Positions 1-8,033 of a DNA stretch of 64,000 bases are shown piece after piece. The translations under genes were made by a program, and so were the position numbers. A model generated the notes under the pieces. It searched no databases and was not told where the DNA came from. It was given only the letters and a program-made list of their open reading frames with translations. Source of the DNA: CALJFL01 sp963669435 (GTDB lineage: Bacteria; Pseudomonadota; Gammaproteobacteria; Pseudomonadales; Halieaceae); contig OY770025.1 of assembly GCA_963669435.1 (NCBI GenBank), forward strand, positions 3,968,001-4,032,000. The letters are read 5' to 3'. Every line of letters starts with the position of its first letter. Positions within the stretch are counted from its first letter, which is position 1.

Positions 1-588
1 TGTGGCAAAACCACCTTGCTGGGTATTCTCGGTTTGCTGGATACTCCCAGCGAAGGTGAGTACACGCTGAACAGCCACAATGTATCCAAGCTGAGTTTTG
101 ACGAGCGCGCGGATATTCGCAATGCCGAGATTGGCTTTATTTTTCAGGCCTTTAATCTGATCAGTGATCTCACTGTGTTCGAAAACGTCGAACTGCCTCT
201 CAACTACCGCGACATGAAAAAAGCCGAGCGCAAAGATCGCGTGATGAGCTGCCTGGAGAAGGTCGGTATGGCCCACCGGGTGCATCACTACCCGGCCCAG
301 CTCTCGGGCGGGCAACAGCAGCGGGTGGCGGTCGCGCGGGCGTTGGTAGGCGATCCCGCCATTCTGCTGGCGGACGAGCCCACCGGTAATCTCGATTCAC
401 AAAATGGCGGTCAGGTGATGGAGATTCTCAGCGAATTGCATATGGATGGCGCGACCATCTGCATGGTGACCCACGACAATCGCTACTCAGACCTGTCCCA
501 ACGCACTATTCAGCTACTGGATGGACAGGTTGTGGACGAGGCCAAAGGCGGCGAAACCCTCAGCAATATCAACCAGATTTCTGCCTGA
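1..588 (+). CDS. ABC transporter ATP-binding protein (MacB/LolD type), 5' truncated
   Basis: Nucleotide-binding subunit of a MacB/LolD-class ABC exporter; the first codons lie before the window. The reading frame enters at base 1 inside Walker A (CGKTTLL). It continues with a Q-loop (FIFQAF), the signature LSGGQQQRVAVARAL starting at 301, Walker B with ILLADEPTGNLDS starting at 361, and the H-loop MVTHD. The A-D-E-P-T-G-N-L-D tail is typical of the LolD/MacB/FtsE group. Nine bases separate it from the FtsX-type permease, so the two very likely form one transporter encoded by one operon; a periplasmic adaptor gene, if present, would lie upstream of the window. The substrate cannot be told from sequence. 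Confidence 0.93.
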   Translation, partial: CGKTTLLGILGLLDTPSEGEYTLNSHNVSKLSFDERADIRNAEIGFIFQAFNLISDLTVFENVELPLNYRDMKKAERKDRVMSCLEKVGMAHRVHHYPAQLSGGQQQRVAVARALVGDPAILLADEPTGNLDSQNGGQVMEILSELHMDGATICMVTHDNRYSDLSQRTIQLLDGQVVDEAKGGETLSNINQISA

Positions 589-603
589 TTACCGGAGTTG
601 GCG

Positions 604-3048
604 ATGGACATCTTGCTCAAGGAAGTTCGGCACGCACTGCGTTCGTTGTTGCGCGCACCGGTGTTCACCAGTGTGGCGGTGCTGTGTCTGACGCTGGCCA
701 TCGGCGCGGTCACCACCATCTATTCGGTGTTTCACGCAGTCATGCTGAATCCTTTCCCCTTTCATGAACCCGACCGCGTGGTGCAGATAGGTACGGTGGT
801 ATACGAGTATGACCCGGGCAATGATCCGCGCCTGTCCATGCGCCAGCCGAACTGGGAATACTTTCGCGACAACCAGACAGTATTTGATGAAGCCTACCTG
901 GCAGCCTTTACCTCATTCGCCATCACCGACGTAGAAAATCCTTTTCAGCTTTTGGGTACGGTGGCCAGTCCCGGGGTGCCATCTATGCTGGGTATGCAGG
1001 CTGAGATGGGACGGATACTGGGAGCTGATGATGAAAACAGCGATGTAGCACTGTTAAGTTACGGCGCCTGGCAGGAGAACTTTGGCGGTGAGCCCAATAT
1101 TGTAGGCAGGGTGATCAATGTCGATGGTAATCCCCATGAGGTCGTCGGTGTGTTGCAACGCGACCATCAGTATTTTGCCCAGGCTGACATCATGGTGCCG
1201 ATGCACGCAAGGTACAACGAGGTGGATAACGCCACCACCATCTCCATCAATATTCTGGGCCGACTAAGAGCGGGCGAAAGTATCGAGATGGTCAACGAAC
1301 GGCTGCGGACACTGTCAGTCCAGGCCAAGTCGGTGTTCCCCAGTATCTTCACCACCTATCGCTTCCACGCTATGTCCATCACCGACCTCGCTTCATTGGG
1401 TGGCACGGATTTCGTGATGAATATCTTGCTGGCATCTGTGCTGGCCCTGTTGTTAATCGCCATCGCCAACGTGGCAAACCTGATGTTGATCCGTGTGCAC
1501 AAGCAGGAACAGGAACTGGCCATACGGTCTGCCCTCGGTGCACGCCGGCACCATATCGTGCGACGCCTAATGATCGAGAACTGTCTGCTGGGTATGTCGG
1601 GTATTGTTCTGGGCACGCTGGCAGCCTATGGTCTGCTGCCAGTACTGGTAGAGCAGATGGGCGCGATGATTCCCAACCCCGACCGGGTGAGTCTTAACCT
1701 GCCGGTGTTCGGGTTCGCCATTGTCATCACTGCGGGAACCGTTCTTCTGGTGGGCATTATTCCGGCCTATCGGGCGACTCGCTTGAGCCTGGCTGGTGCG
1801 CTGCGCGAAGGCGGCAACAAGGGCATGATGGGCGGTGGTGCCAGCATCCGCAAGGTACTTGTGGCGGGTGAAGTTGCCATCGCCTTTGTGTTGCTGGTCA
1901 GCGCCAGCCTGATGTTTCTCAGCTTCTATAATATTCAAAACATCGACCCTGGATACGATCCCGAGAACGTTCAAACCCTTGTGGTCAATGTACCTACCAG
2001 CCGAGCCGGGTCGCCGGAATCGGTGTACAACTTCTACGACGAACTACGCGAAGAGCTGCGGGCCATTCCCCAGATTGAGGAAGTCGGCTTTGCCACCAAT
2101 GCGCCGATTAATGACCGCACGGTAATTGCGCGCTTGAGTGTGGAAGATTTCCCACCGGAAAATCCCCAGGATGTGCTGCAGCCCTATCCCTTTCTGCACG
2201 TGATCACCGAGGGTTATTTTGAAGCGCTGGATGTGCCTTTGCTCCATGGCCGGCTGTTTGACAACAGGGACCGCGAGGATTCCGCACCGGTCATTATCGT
2301 CAATCAATCTTTTGCTGAGCATCTCTGGCCGGGGGAGGATGTGATTGGTAAACGTATCAAGCGCTATTTCTATCACGACACGGACTACCCCTGGATGGAA
2401 ATCGTCGGTGTGGTGGGTGATATACGCGGTGCTGACGGCGTTCTGCAAAACCCCGCGCCCATTTCCTTCTACCTACCCCTGCGACAGACCTATAGTCCAT
2501 CCCGGTCTGAAGACTTGCGCGTGATGATCAAAACCCGGTCAGAACCCGCCGCCCTGTTGGAGACCATTCGCTCAAGGGTAACCCAACACGACAACAACAC
2601 CGTGCTGGCGACGGAGACAACGCTGATTCAACGTATGCAGAACAGCACCCAGGCCCAACGGGCCAATATGTTTCTGTTAATTCTGCTGGCAGTTATCGGG
2701 CTCTCCCTGGCGGTAGCCGGTATCTTTGGCGTGATCTCCTACACCACCCAACAGCGCTTGCGCGAGGTGGGTTTGCGCATGGCACTGGGCGCCAGAAGCG
2801 GCAGTATTTTTCGCATGGTGGTGGGCAATGCCATGTTGCTGGGCAGCACCGGGCTGGTCGTGGGTCTGTTGTTGATGATCTCCGCGGGCGCTGCCATCAG
2901 TAGTCAATTGTACGAGGTGAATGCCTTTGACCCGTTCATTTACGGAGGTATTGTAGCCATTACCCTGGCAACGGTATTTTTCGCGGCTTGGTTGCCCGCC
3001 TATCGAGCGTCGAGGACGGACCCTGTACTCGCTCTACGAGAGGATTAA
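604..3048 (+). CDS. ABC transporter permease, MacB/FtsX type with duplicated permease domains
   Basis: Inner-membrane subunit of the exporter, about 814 residues. An N-terminal membrane segment (VFTSVAVLCLTLAIGAVTTI) is followed by a large periplasmic MacB-type domain, a first FtsX module from about residue 265 (helix, then the cytoplasmic motif QELAIRSALGARRHHIVRRL, then more helices), a second periplasmic domain, and a second FtsX module from about residue 680 (LREVGLRMALGARSGSIFRM). The duplication is that of the ADOP-like permeases, in which one chain supplies both halves. The ATG at 604 is preferred over the in-frame TTG at 598 because GGAG lies six bases before it. It is coupled to the ATPase gene upstream. 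Export of a peptide, drug or lipid is possible but undetermined. Confidence 0.92.
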   Translation: MDILLKEVRHALRSLLRAPVFTSVAVLCLTLAIGAVTTIYSVFHAVMLNPFPFHEPDRVVQIGTVVYEYDPGNDPRLSMRQPNWEYFRDNQTVFDEAYLAAFTSFAITDVENPFQLLGTVASPGVPSMLGMQAEMGRILGADDENSDVALLSYGAWQENFGGEPNIVGRVINVDGNPHEVVGVLQRDHQYFAQADIMVPMHARYNEVDNATTISINILGRLRAGESIEMVNERLRTLSVQAKSVFPSIFTTYRFHAMSITDLASLGGTDFVMNILLASVLALLLIAIANVANLMLIRVHKQEQELAIRSALGARRHHIVRRLMIENCLLGMSGIVLGTLAAYGLLPVLVEQMGAMIPNPDRVSLNLPVFGFAIVITAGTVLLVGIIPAYRATRLSLAGALREGGNKGMMGGGASIRKVLVAGEVAIAFVLLVSASLMFLSFYNIQNIDPGYDPENVQTLVVNVPTSRAGSPESVYNFYDELREELRAIPQIEEVGFATNAPINDRTVIARLSVEDFPPENPQDVLQPYPFLHVITEGYFEALDVPLLHGRLFDNRDREDSAPVIIVNQSFAEHLWPGEDVIGKRIKRYFYHDTDYPWMEIVGVVGDIRGADGVLQNPAPISFYLPLRQTYSPSRSEDLRVMIKTRSEPAALLETIRSRVTQHDNNTVLATETTLIQRMQNSTQAQRANMFLLILLAVIGLSLAVAGIFGVISYTTQQRLREVGLRMALGARSGSIFRMVVGNAMLLGSTGLVVGLLLMISAGAAISSQLYEVNAFDPFIYGGIVAITLATVFFAAWLPAYRASRTDPVLALRED

Positions 3049-3151
3049 CTGCGAGAGATAGACCACCTGATATTGCAACGCGTACCCAGGGCTGAAAGAA
3101 GGTACGGACAAGTTATCGGGCCGAAATTCTTAGAATCGGTGGATGGATACC

Positions 3152-3271
3152 TGCAAACGCCACCGCTTCCCACCAGACATCAGCCGCGAATTAATCCGCC
3201 TCTAGTGCACCAAGTTCGGCGCCATTTATACCCGTCGCCTGAAGCGGAAGCACCGAGGTTGTGGCGGTACC
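3152..3271 (+). pseudogene. Remnant of an IS6-family transposase
   Basis: The 319-bp gap 3049-3367 holds no intact gene, but one frame from 3152 reads CKRHRFPPDISRELIRL, a stop (TAG 3203-3205), then CTKFGAIYTRRLKRKHRGC. From memory of the family, RHRFPP(D/E)I is the conserved start of IS6-type transposases, and the part after the stop matches the IR-W-C-x-KFG-x-Y-A-RRL-x-R-x-HRGYGDT stretch just before the DDE core. The two pieces are joined as if some 35 residues had been deleted, and the tryptophan codon of the WC-KFG motif has become TAG. No terminal inverted repeats were found. The frame beyond 3271 stays open into the methyltransferase frame, but similarity to IS6 is lost there. Confidence 0.6.
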
Positions 3272-3367
3272 CTGCAGAAACATCGGTTTGAGCTATGCTT
3301 GCAATCATCGGAGTTGTATCGGCCCGAGCCAGCCTATCGCATCGCTCCGGCAGGGAGAAGACACGCT

Positions 3368-4168
3368 ATGAGTGAGCACGAAACCGGACAAGTTGCCGCT
3401 AGCGCGGCTGAGATCTACGAAGAATTTTTTGTTACCGCTTTATTCGGCGCCTGGCCCTCACAAGTGCTTGAGTTGGCCAGTGTGACGGCGGGCAGCTCAG
3501 TGCTGGACGTTGCCTGCGGAACAGGCGTTGCGGCGAGGGCGGCCGTCGAGGCCGTCGGTAGGGAAGGTGAGGTTGTCGGTTTGGACCTCAACGAAGAGAT
3601 GCTTGCCATGGCCGCCCGTGTCTGCCCCCAGGTGGATTGGCAGTTAGGATCGGCTGAATCGCTGCCCTTTGACGACGCCCAATTTGATCACGTTATCTCT
3701 CAGTTTGGCCTGATGTTTTTCCAGGACCGGCAGGCCGCAATTGCCGAGATGCTTCGCGTCTTGAAACCGGGCGGTCGCGCTTGCGTCGCGGTGTGGGCAT
3801 CACTCGACGACACGCCGGGTTATGCTGCGATCGCGCGGTTGCTCAATGATTTGTTCGGTGCGGAGATTGCTCGGTCACTAGAAGCACCTTTCTGTCTTGG
3901 GGATACACAAGGATTGCAAGATTTGTTCGAAGAGGCAGGGGTAAGCGGCGCGCAAATCAACACGCGTTCAGGCAGGGCGCGCTTTGAGTCCATTGATGCC
4001 TGGCTGTATACCGATATCCGGGGTTGGACTTTAGCCGAGGTGATCAACGACGAAGATTATGCCCGCCTACAGGCCGCTGCCCCGGATTACCTGGGCGAAT
4101 TCGAAACGCCCGCGGGGCAGGTCGAGTTCGAGATGCCGGCACACTTGGTGACGTTTGAGGCATCTTGA
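3368..4168 (+). CDS. Class I SAM-dependent methyltransferase (UbiE/Methyltransf_11 type)
   Basis: Predicted cytoplasmic methyltransferase of 266 aa. Motif I VLDVACGTG (residues 45-53) binds SAM; the acidic residue of motif II is in EVVGLDLN, and SAESLPFDDAQFD plus LRVLKPGGRACVAVW are the usual post-motif segments. The substrate is unknown. The ATG at 3368 is chosen because GGAGAAG lies seven bases before it; the longer frame upstream runs into transposase remnant sequence and has no support. It stands alone, with a convergent lipoprotein gene 19 bp downstream. The fold assignment is firm, the specific reaction is not. Confidence 0.85.
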   Translation: MSEHETGQVAASAAEIYEEFFVTALFGAWPSQVLELASVTAGSSVLDVACGTGVAARAAVEAVGREGEVVGLDLNEEMLAMAARVCPQVDWQLGSAESLPFDDAQFDHVISQFGLMFFQDRQAAIAEMLRVLKPGGRACVAVWASLDDTPGYAAIARLLNDLFGAEIARSLEAPFCLGDTQGLQDLFEEAGVSGAQINTRSGRARFESIDAWLYTDIRGWTLAEVINDEDYARLQAAAPDYLGEFETPAGQVEFEMPAHLVTFEAS

Positions 4169-4187
4169 AAATATTGCGGGGCAGAGC

Positions 4188-4910
4188 CTAAGCTCCCAAT
4201 GGCCTTGCGTCACTGATGATCAGTAACTCGGCTTTTCCCTTGCCGACGGTTGAGAGGACAAGGCGTAGTGTGCCCGATTGACCTGCGACTGTATCCGTTT
4301 CAAACACCAGATAGGCAAGGCCCGATGCATCTAGTGTGTCGACGAGCGGAACGAGAGTCATCCCGTTGAACGTTGCGGTGACTGAACTAGAGTCTGAGTC
4401 CCCAGTGAAAACGTAAGGTATGCTGAGAGCGGTGTCGACCGTGAGGTCGACCTCGAGTGCCAATATTGCGTCTTCAGCCCCCGCATTCATCTGATACCCG
4501 TCCACCACCGACACATCATCTTCCAGTGCAAACTCAGGCTGTAGACTAAAAACAAGATTGTCGGCATCAAGAAAGCTCAGGAAAAAAGGGTCGAGCGCTA
4601 GCGGTGCGGTGAACTGGCGGCACGGGTCTGTAGAATTGCCGCAAAGGTGTCCTGGCAGCGCTTTCCAACGCAAGAACAAATACCCGTCGTCGGGCGCTGC
4701 GATAAATGTTTCATCGAAGGCAGTGTCAACGATATCAATTTCGCACAACTCACCTGATTCGCAGTTATAGGTGCCAGACTCGGTTGTCACATTGCCACCT
4801 GCAGGAGGAAAAATCTGCGTTTTACACCCGCTGATTACCGAGGCCAAAAAAAGTGTATACAGAACTGATCGTGACCAGTACCACAGCCTGAAAGCTAAGT
4901 TCTCAATCAT
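4188..4910 (-). CDS. Putative lipoprotein, unknown function
   Basis: A 240-aa protein that I do not recognise. The N-terminus has a hydrophobic stretch (VLYTLFLASVISG) ending at a lipobox-like I-S-G-C, so lipid attachment to Cys29 or so is likely. The following region holds paired cysteines (YNCESGELCEID, LCGNSTDPC) and a short W-x-x-L-P-G-H-L-C segment, suggesting a disulfide-rich bacterial Ig-like or fibronectin-like fold outside the cytoplasm; the C-terminal half is beta-rich (TLRLVLSTVG). It follows the next exported-protein gene by 10 bases on the same strand, so the two are probably one transcription unit. Base composition is more AT-rich than the flanking genes. Confidence 0.7.
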   Translation of the reverse strand: MIENLAFRLWYWSRSVLYTLFLASVISGCKTQIFPPAGGNVTTESGTYNCESGELCEIDIVDTAFDETFIAAPDDGYLFLRWKALPGHLCGNSTDPCRQFTAPLALDPFFLSFLDADNLVFSLQPEFALEDDVSVVDGYQMNAGAEDAILALEVDLTVDTALSIPYVFTGDSDSSSVTATFNGMTLVPLVDTLDASGLAYLVFETDTVAGQSGTLRLVLSTVGKGKAELLIISDARPLGA

Positions 4911-4920
4911 CTTTTTGCCC

Positions 4921-5604
4921 CTAACCTCGCACGCCTATAGCCGTACTTCTACCCTTCACAAAGAAAGTATTTTTAGACTGTTCTTTTTTGAGCTGGGATT
5001 GCCGAACTGTTCCTGTTAAGCAAGAGAAGAAGTCTCGCAAATACTCGACACCCTCGCAGGTAGGGACATAGTTTGTGAGCCCCCCGGTTACAACAAAACT
5101 CACGGTGCAATTTTCTGAGGTGCCGTCTTTGTACGCAATCCGCTGTTCAAAGAACTCTTCCTGAATCAGCTCTCGCCCAGGATTGGGGAGTGCAAATTTA
5201 ACAGTTATCTTTTCATTCCATTCGGTGAATTCGATGCTACTTTCGTCAGGCCAGTCATCATCAAGTGAAGATCCTAAAACTGATAAGCGATATGCGATTA
5301 CATCCTGTTTAGAAATGAATGCATCCGGTAGGTAGCTAACGAAGGGTTCATCAGGATCATTTGTCTCGTAAGATACCAAAGTAGTGTTGGTGTCTATTGT
5401 GAAATTAGTTACTGCTCCTCCAGCTTCATTTGCGAGCAACTCTGACCGACAGAAAGATGAACCTGTTTGCTCAACCACCCGCGAGCTAAGTTGCATTGTG
5501 CCAAAGTTTTTTTCCTCGGATTGCGCTGAGGGCGAAATGGTGCTTAAACATGCCAAGATTACAACGCACTTGCGATGCGGGGAGAAGAAAGGAGCAATTT
5601 TCAT
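4921..5604 (-). CDS. Putative secreted protein, unknown function
   Basis: A 227-aa protein of no family I know. It opens with a signal-peptide-like segment (charged HRK, then CVVILACLSTISPSAQS), predicting export. The mature part contains several cysteines (FCRSEL, NCTVSF, TCEGVEYLRDFFSCL) that could form disulfides, consistent with a periplasmic or secreted location. It is the first gene of a two-gene unit with the lipoprotein downstream. No clear Shine-Dalgarno is seen before the ATG at 5604, and the upstream 264 bp (5605-5868) contain only short hairpins such as TAGGC-AAA-GCCTA near 5768. The region is AT-richer than its surroundings, which may indicate acquisition. Confidence 0.65.
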   Translation of the reverse strand: MKIAPFFSPHRKCVVILACLSTISPSAQSEEKNFGTMQLSSRVVEQTGSSFCRSELLANEAGGAVTNFTIDTNTTLVSYETNDPDEPFVSYLPDAFISKQDVIAYRLSVLGSSLDDDWPDESSIEFTEWNEKITVKFALPNPGRELIQEEFFEQRIAYKDGTSENCTVSFVVTGGLTNYVPTCEGVEYLRDFFSCLTGTVRQSQLKKEQSKNTFFVKGRSTAIGVRG

Positions 5605-5868
5605 GAATTAATCCATTAATTATCACTAATCTTTTTTAAGTAGAGTAGTCGCTGTTTTTCAGGTTGGCAAGACTCGCAGCCAACCCGCTCTCTTCTTCCC
5701 ACAGCGATTAACTATGGAGCAGTAACTACGGAGTTAGGCTAGATTAGTTCGAAGTGTAACCGGGGTAGGCAAAGCCTACAGTCCTGGGGTAGGGGGTAAA
5801 TAAGTGTTTTTTGGGGTGGCTTGAGCCATCCCACGTGAGCTTTGCCTAGCGTAGCGCGGCACCGTGGA

Positions 5869-6099
5869 TTAATGCCGCAACCGCGCATCCAGTTGATCTA
5901 CCACCTCGGCCCAATCGGCGTCATCGCTGATTGCTTCGTGCAGGAATTGCGCCTGTCCAGCGCTCCAGAACGCCGCGCGCTCCAGCGGCACCTCGTCGGG
6001 TAGGTGGTTATTCTTTACAAACGCTTCTATAGCCGTATCGCTATTGGGTAGGCCCAGTTGTGCGAACAGGGTGTAGATGGTGTGGCTGGAAGTATCCAT
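5869..6099 (-). CDS. DUF2789 family protein
   Basis: Small 76-aa cytoplasmic protein beginning MDTSSHTIYTLFAQLGLP and continuing with the alpha-helical pattern of DUF2789 (a short acidic family of gammaproteobacteria: LFxQLGLP, then a W near residue 45 followed by QAxFLxEAIxDDADW). The function of the family is unknown. Its length agrees with the family. It is the last of a run of minus-strand genes behind exosortase H and the 87-aa exported protein, but a 48-bp gap separates it from the latter and no shared role is evident. Confidence 0.8.
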   Translation of the reverse strand: MDTSSHTIYTLFAQLGLPNSDTAIEAFVKNNHLPDEVPLERAAFWSAGQAQFLHEAISDDADWAEVVDQLDARLRH

Positions 6100-6147
6100 A
6101 TGTCGCAGTTTCCTCGTGGTTTGCTGGTAATTTAGCGCGCGTTGGCG

Positions 6148-6411
6148 TCAGCCTTCGGGTGAGGTAAGCGCTTCCTTGACCTTATCCATGTCAACAGAAT
6201 CGGCAGCCTTGTCTTTATCTACCGCGTCGTAGGCTTTTTTGTAATCGACTTCACCGTCTTTGACTGCATCTTTCATTTTCTCGGTGTCCACGGAATCCAT
6301 GGCTTTTTCTTCGTCAACGGCTTCCATGAGTTTACCTACATCCTGGGCGTGCGTACCCAGGCTGAACAGGGTGATGGCGGAAGCGGCGATCAGTGAGAAT
6401 GCAATTTTCAT
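6148..6411 (-). CDS. Small exported protein with acidic/basic internal repeats
   Basis: Predicted 87-aa exported protein. MKIAFSLIAASAITLFSLGTHA is a clear signal peptide with an A-x-A-like cleavage region. The mature part is a low-complexity helical series of related units (DEEKAMDSVD, TEKMKDAVKD, YKKAYDAVDK, DKAADSVDMDKVKEAL) in which D-[AS]-V-D and E/D-K pairs recur about every 10-12 residues. The start at 6411 is preferred to an upstream frame extension because it begins the signal peptide and has GAGG eight bases before it. No family recognised; it could be an amphipathic, metal- or membrane-associated peptide, but this is speculation. Confidence 0.7.
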   Translation of the reverse strand: MKIAFSLIAASAITLFSLGTHAQDVGKLMEAVDEEKAMDSVDTEKMKDAVKDGEVDYKKAYDAVDKDKAADSVDMDKVKEALTSPEG

Positions 6412-6533
6412 AGTCCTAGCCTCAGTTTGGCGAGTTGGGACGATAGAGAATATACCGATACGGGGCGTTCGACTAGTACTAGGAAGGACCGTGGTGGTTG
6501 GGAGTGTGCTGCTGGGCCAGTGCATTGAAATTT

Positions 6534-7217
6534 TTACTCCCTGCGTAGTCGTGCAGGTCCGCGCTTTCTGCCGTCTTCTTCGCTCGCATCCGATTTTGGT
6601 TCCGGCTCAGTGATCTGCGCGCCGATCAGGTTGGGTAGCAAGCCGAGTTCTCGGGATTCAAACGCCCAGATCGCCAGTGGGGCGATGGGTGGCACCATCA
6701 ATGAGTTGAACTGGAACGCCAGCGCGATAACGTCGGGGGAGGGCAGCGCGCCGAGGATGAAGAAGGTGGAACCCAGGCCCACCATCAAGGTTTTCAAAGA
6801 CACAGAGACCAGGCCCACTATCACCAGGGCCCAGAGAATAATCAGGCCCCGTGCAAAACGTTCCATGGTGGATTGCATCGGTGTGGCAAAGTGTAGCGCT
6901 GCGTAGAAAGGGATTGAGTAGGTCAGCCCCCGGGTGTCTACCTGGAAGGCGAGTTGGTTGCCGGCTTCCTCGGCGGGCAGGAATTTGCCGTCTAGCTCGC
7001 CCAGCGCCGAGGCAATAATCATGGTGGTATTGTCGAGGGTGACGGTGTCTACCAGCTCTGGCAACCAGCCCTGAAGGATAAGTCCGGCCAGCCACACCAC
7101 GGGTGCGGCGATCACTGACCCCAGCGCTTGCCAGGTCACAAACGTCACTGGCAGGAGTAGTAATACCAGGCCGAAAAATTTCCGTACGCTGACTTCCTTG
7201 ACGGGCTCTTCTGTCAC
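6534..7217 (-). CDS. Exosortase H-associated membrane protein
   Basis: A 227-aa membrane protein. It starts with GTG at 7217, overlapping the exosortase stop by four bases (GTGA), so it is translationally coupled. After a short cytoplasmic lead (EEPVKEVSVRKF) come a hydrophobic segment (FGLVLLLLPVTFVTWQALG), an extracytoplasmic region, and further membrane helices (GLIILWALVIVGLVSVSL, TLMVGLGSTFFILGALP). The C-terminus is acidic then arginine-rich (EEDGRKRGPARLRRE). This arrangement matches the companion protein usually found next to exosortase H. It is presumed to help processing or anchoring of the C-terminally tagged substrates, but its biochemical role is not known. Confidence 0.8.
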   Translation of the reverse strand: MTEEPVKEVSVRKFFGLVLLLLPVTFVTWQALGSVIAAPVVWLAGLILQGWLPELVDTVTLDNTTMIIASALGELDGKFLPAEEAGNQLAFQVDTRGLTYSIPFYAALHFATPMQSTMERFARGLIILWALVIVGLVSVSLKTLMVGLGSTFFILGALPSPDVIALAFQFNSLMVPPIAPLAIWAFESRELGLLPNLIGAQITEPEPKSDASEEDGRKRGPARLRRE

Positions 7218-7717
7218 GCCGGTTGGGCTTCCATTACCTGCTGGCGATTCAGGTAGCGCAGGTAAACAATAAACACGATGAGCACGTCCAGCATGATCAG
7301 CACCGGCCAGATATAGAGGTGGGTCCAGGTAAAGATAGCCAGGTCCCATTGCCCGAGGTAGAACAGGCTGATAATGCGGACAATGTTCATTGCCTGTACG
7401 GCGATAAAGCCCAGGGCAATGGCGGCGCATTTCTGTTTCCAGTTGGCGGGGAAGGCCAGCACGCCAGCGATTAGTACGATCGTGGCCTCCACGCCATTAC
7501 AGCCAGCCTCAATTGACACGGCGAACTGTGCGGCCTTGTGCTCGATGATGCGCCCGTAGGCAACCACCGCATCGTCGAAGGGGATGATAATAGCGGCGCT
7601 GATGTCGGCGAGCAGTCCGGTAAAGGGCTGAATGGCAGCGACCTGCACGGCCTCCTGCATTTCAATGGTGAACAGACTCACCAGGATGACAGAAAAAATG
7701 ATAACGAAACGGGACAT
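7214..7717 (-). CDS. xrtH: Exosortase H (IPTLxxWG-CTERM type)
   Basis: Membrane cysteine transpeptidase-like enzyme, 167 aa, the short exosortase class. The three catalytic residues are visible: Cys73 in EAGCNGVEA, Arg114 in AMNIVRIIS and His133 in WTHLYIW. Hydrophobic helices alternate around them, as expected for a multi-pass inner-membrane protein. Exosortases recognise C-terminal sorting tails (signature, membrane helix, basic tip) on exported proteins and cleave there. From family knowledge a short exosortase with this partner gene is XrtH, whose substrates carry an IPTLxxWG-type tail. No protein in this window has such a tail, so the substrates must be encoded elsewhere. Confidence 0.87.
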   Translation of the reverse strand: MSRFVIIFSVILVSLFTIEMQEAVQVAAIQPFTGLLADISAAIIIPFDDAVVAYGRIIEHKAAQFAVSIEAGCNGVEATIVLIAGVLAFPANWKQKCAAIALGFIAVQAMNIVRIISLFYLGQWDLAIFTWTHLYIWPVLIMLDVLIVFIVYLRYLNRQQVMEAQPA

Positions 7718-7789
7718 GGCTACCTCAAATGTTCCCAGACAGAATAGCAGAAGCCTGCGACCGGGTTAAAGCCTTGCTCGCAGCGGTGG

Positions 7790-7817
7790 TTGCCTCCAAC
7801 CTTTAGCCCGGTACACT
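7790..7817 (+). promoter_or_regulatory. Candidate sigma-70 promoter for the small membrane protein/LEA lipoprotein genes
   Basis: TTGCCT at 7790-7795 and TACACT at 7812-7817 are separated by 16 bp. They lie about 50 bp before the start of the 54-aa gene at 7869. Each hexamer matches consensus in four of six positions, so this is plausible but unproven. Confidence 0.4.
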
Positions 7818-7868
7818 GTGGGCAGCGCACACCAATGGGGTTTGTGCGGAATGTGACTGAGAGATTCG

Positions 7869-8033
7869 ATGTCGCCACAGACCAAGATCATCGCGCTGGG
7901 ATTTGCATTGTCCATGTTTGTCTTTAGCACCTACATGTATATGCAAACCGGTGACTGGGTTGCAGCGGTGTTTGCGCTCGGCAGTGTCGGCTACGCGCTG
8001 TTCTTTTTTTCTGCGGGCCAATCGGGGAAGTAA
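7869..8033 (+). CDS. Small 54-aa membrane protein
   Basis: A short frame that begins MSPQTKIIALGFALSMF and ends SAGQSGK. It holds two hydrophobic segments (about residues 7-22 and 31-48) separated by MYMQTGDW, so it is probably a small two-helix inner-membrane protein. A purine-rich GAGAGA lies a few bases before the ATG. Its stop TAA shares its last base with the ATG of the next gene (TAATG), which argues for translational coupling and for the reality of the frame. It is too short for most automatic annotation. No family recognised. Confidence 0.62.
   Translation: MSPQTKIIALGFALSMFVFSTYMYMQTGDWVAAVFALGSVGYALFFFSAGQSGK

Noticed and set aside
3073..3291. Open frame of 72 codons between the permease and methyltransferase genes
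   Set aside because: No ribosome site, odd composition, and it overlaps the IS6 relic in a different frame.
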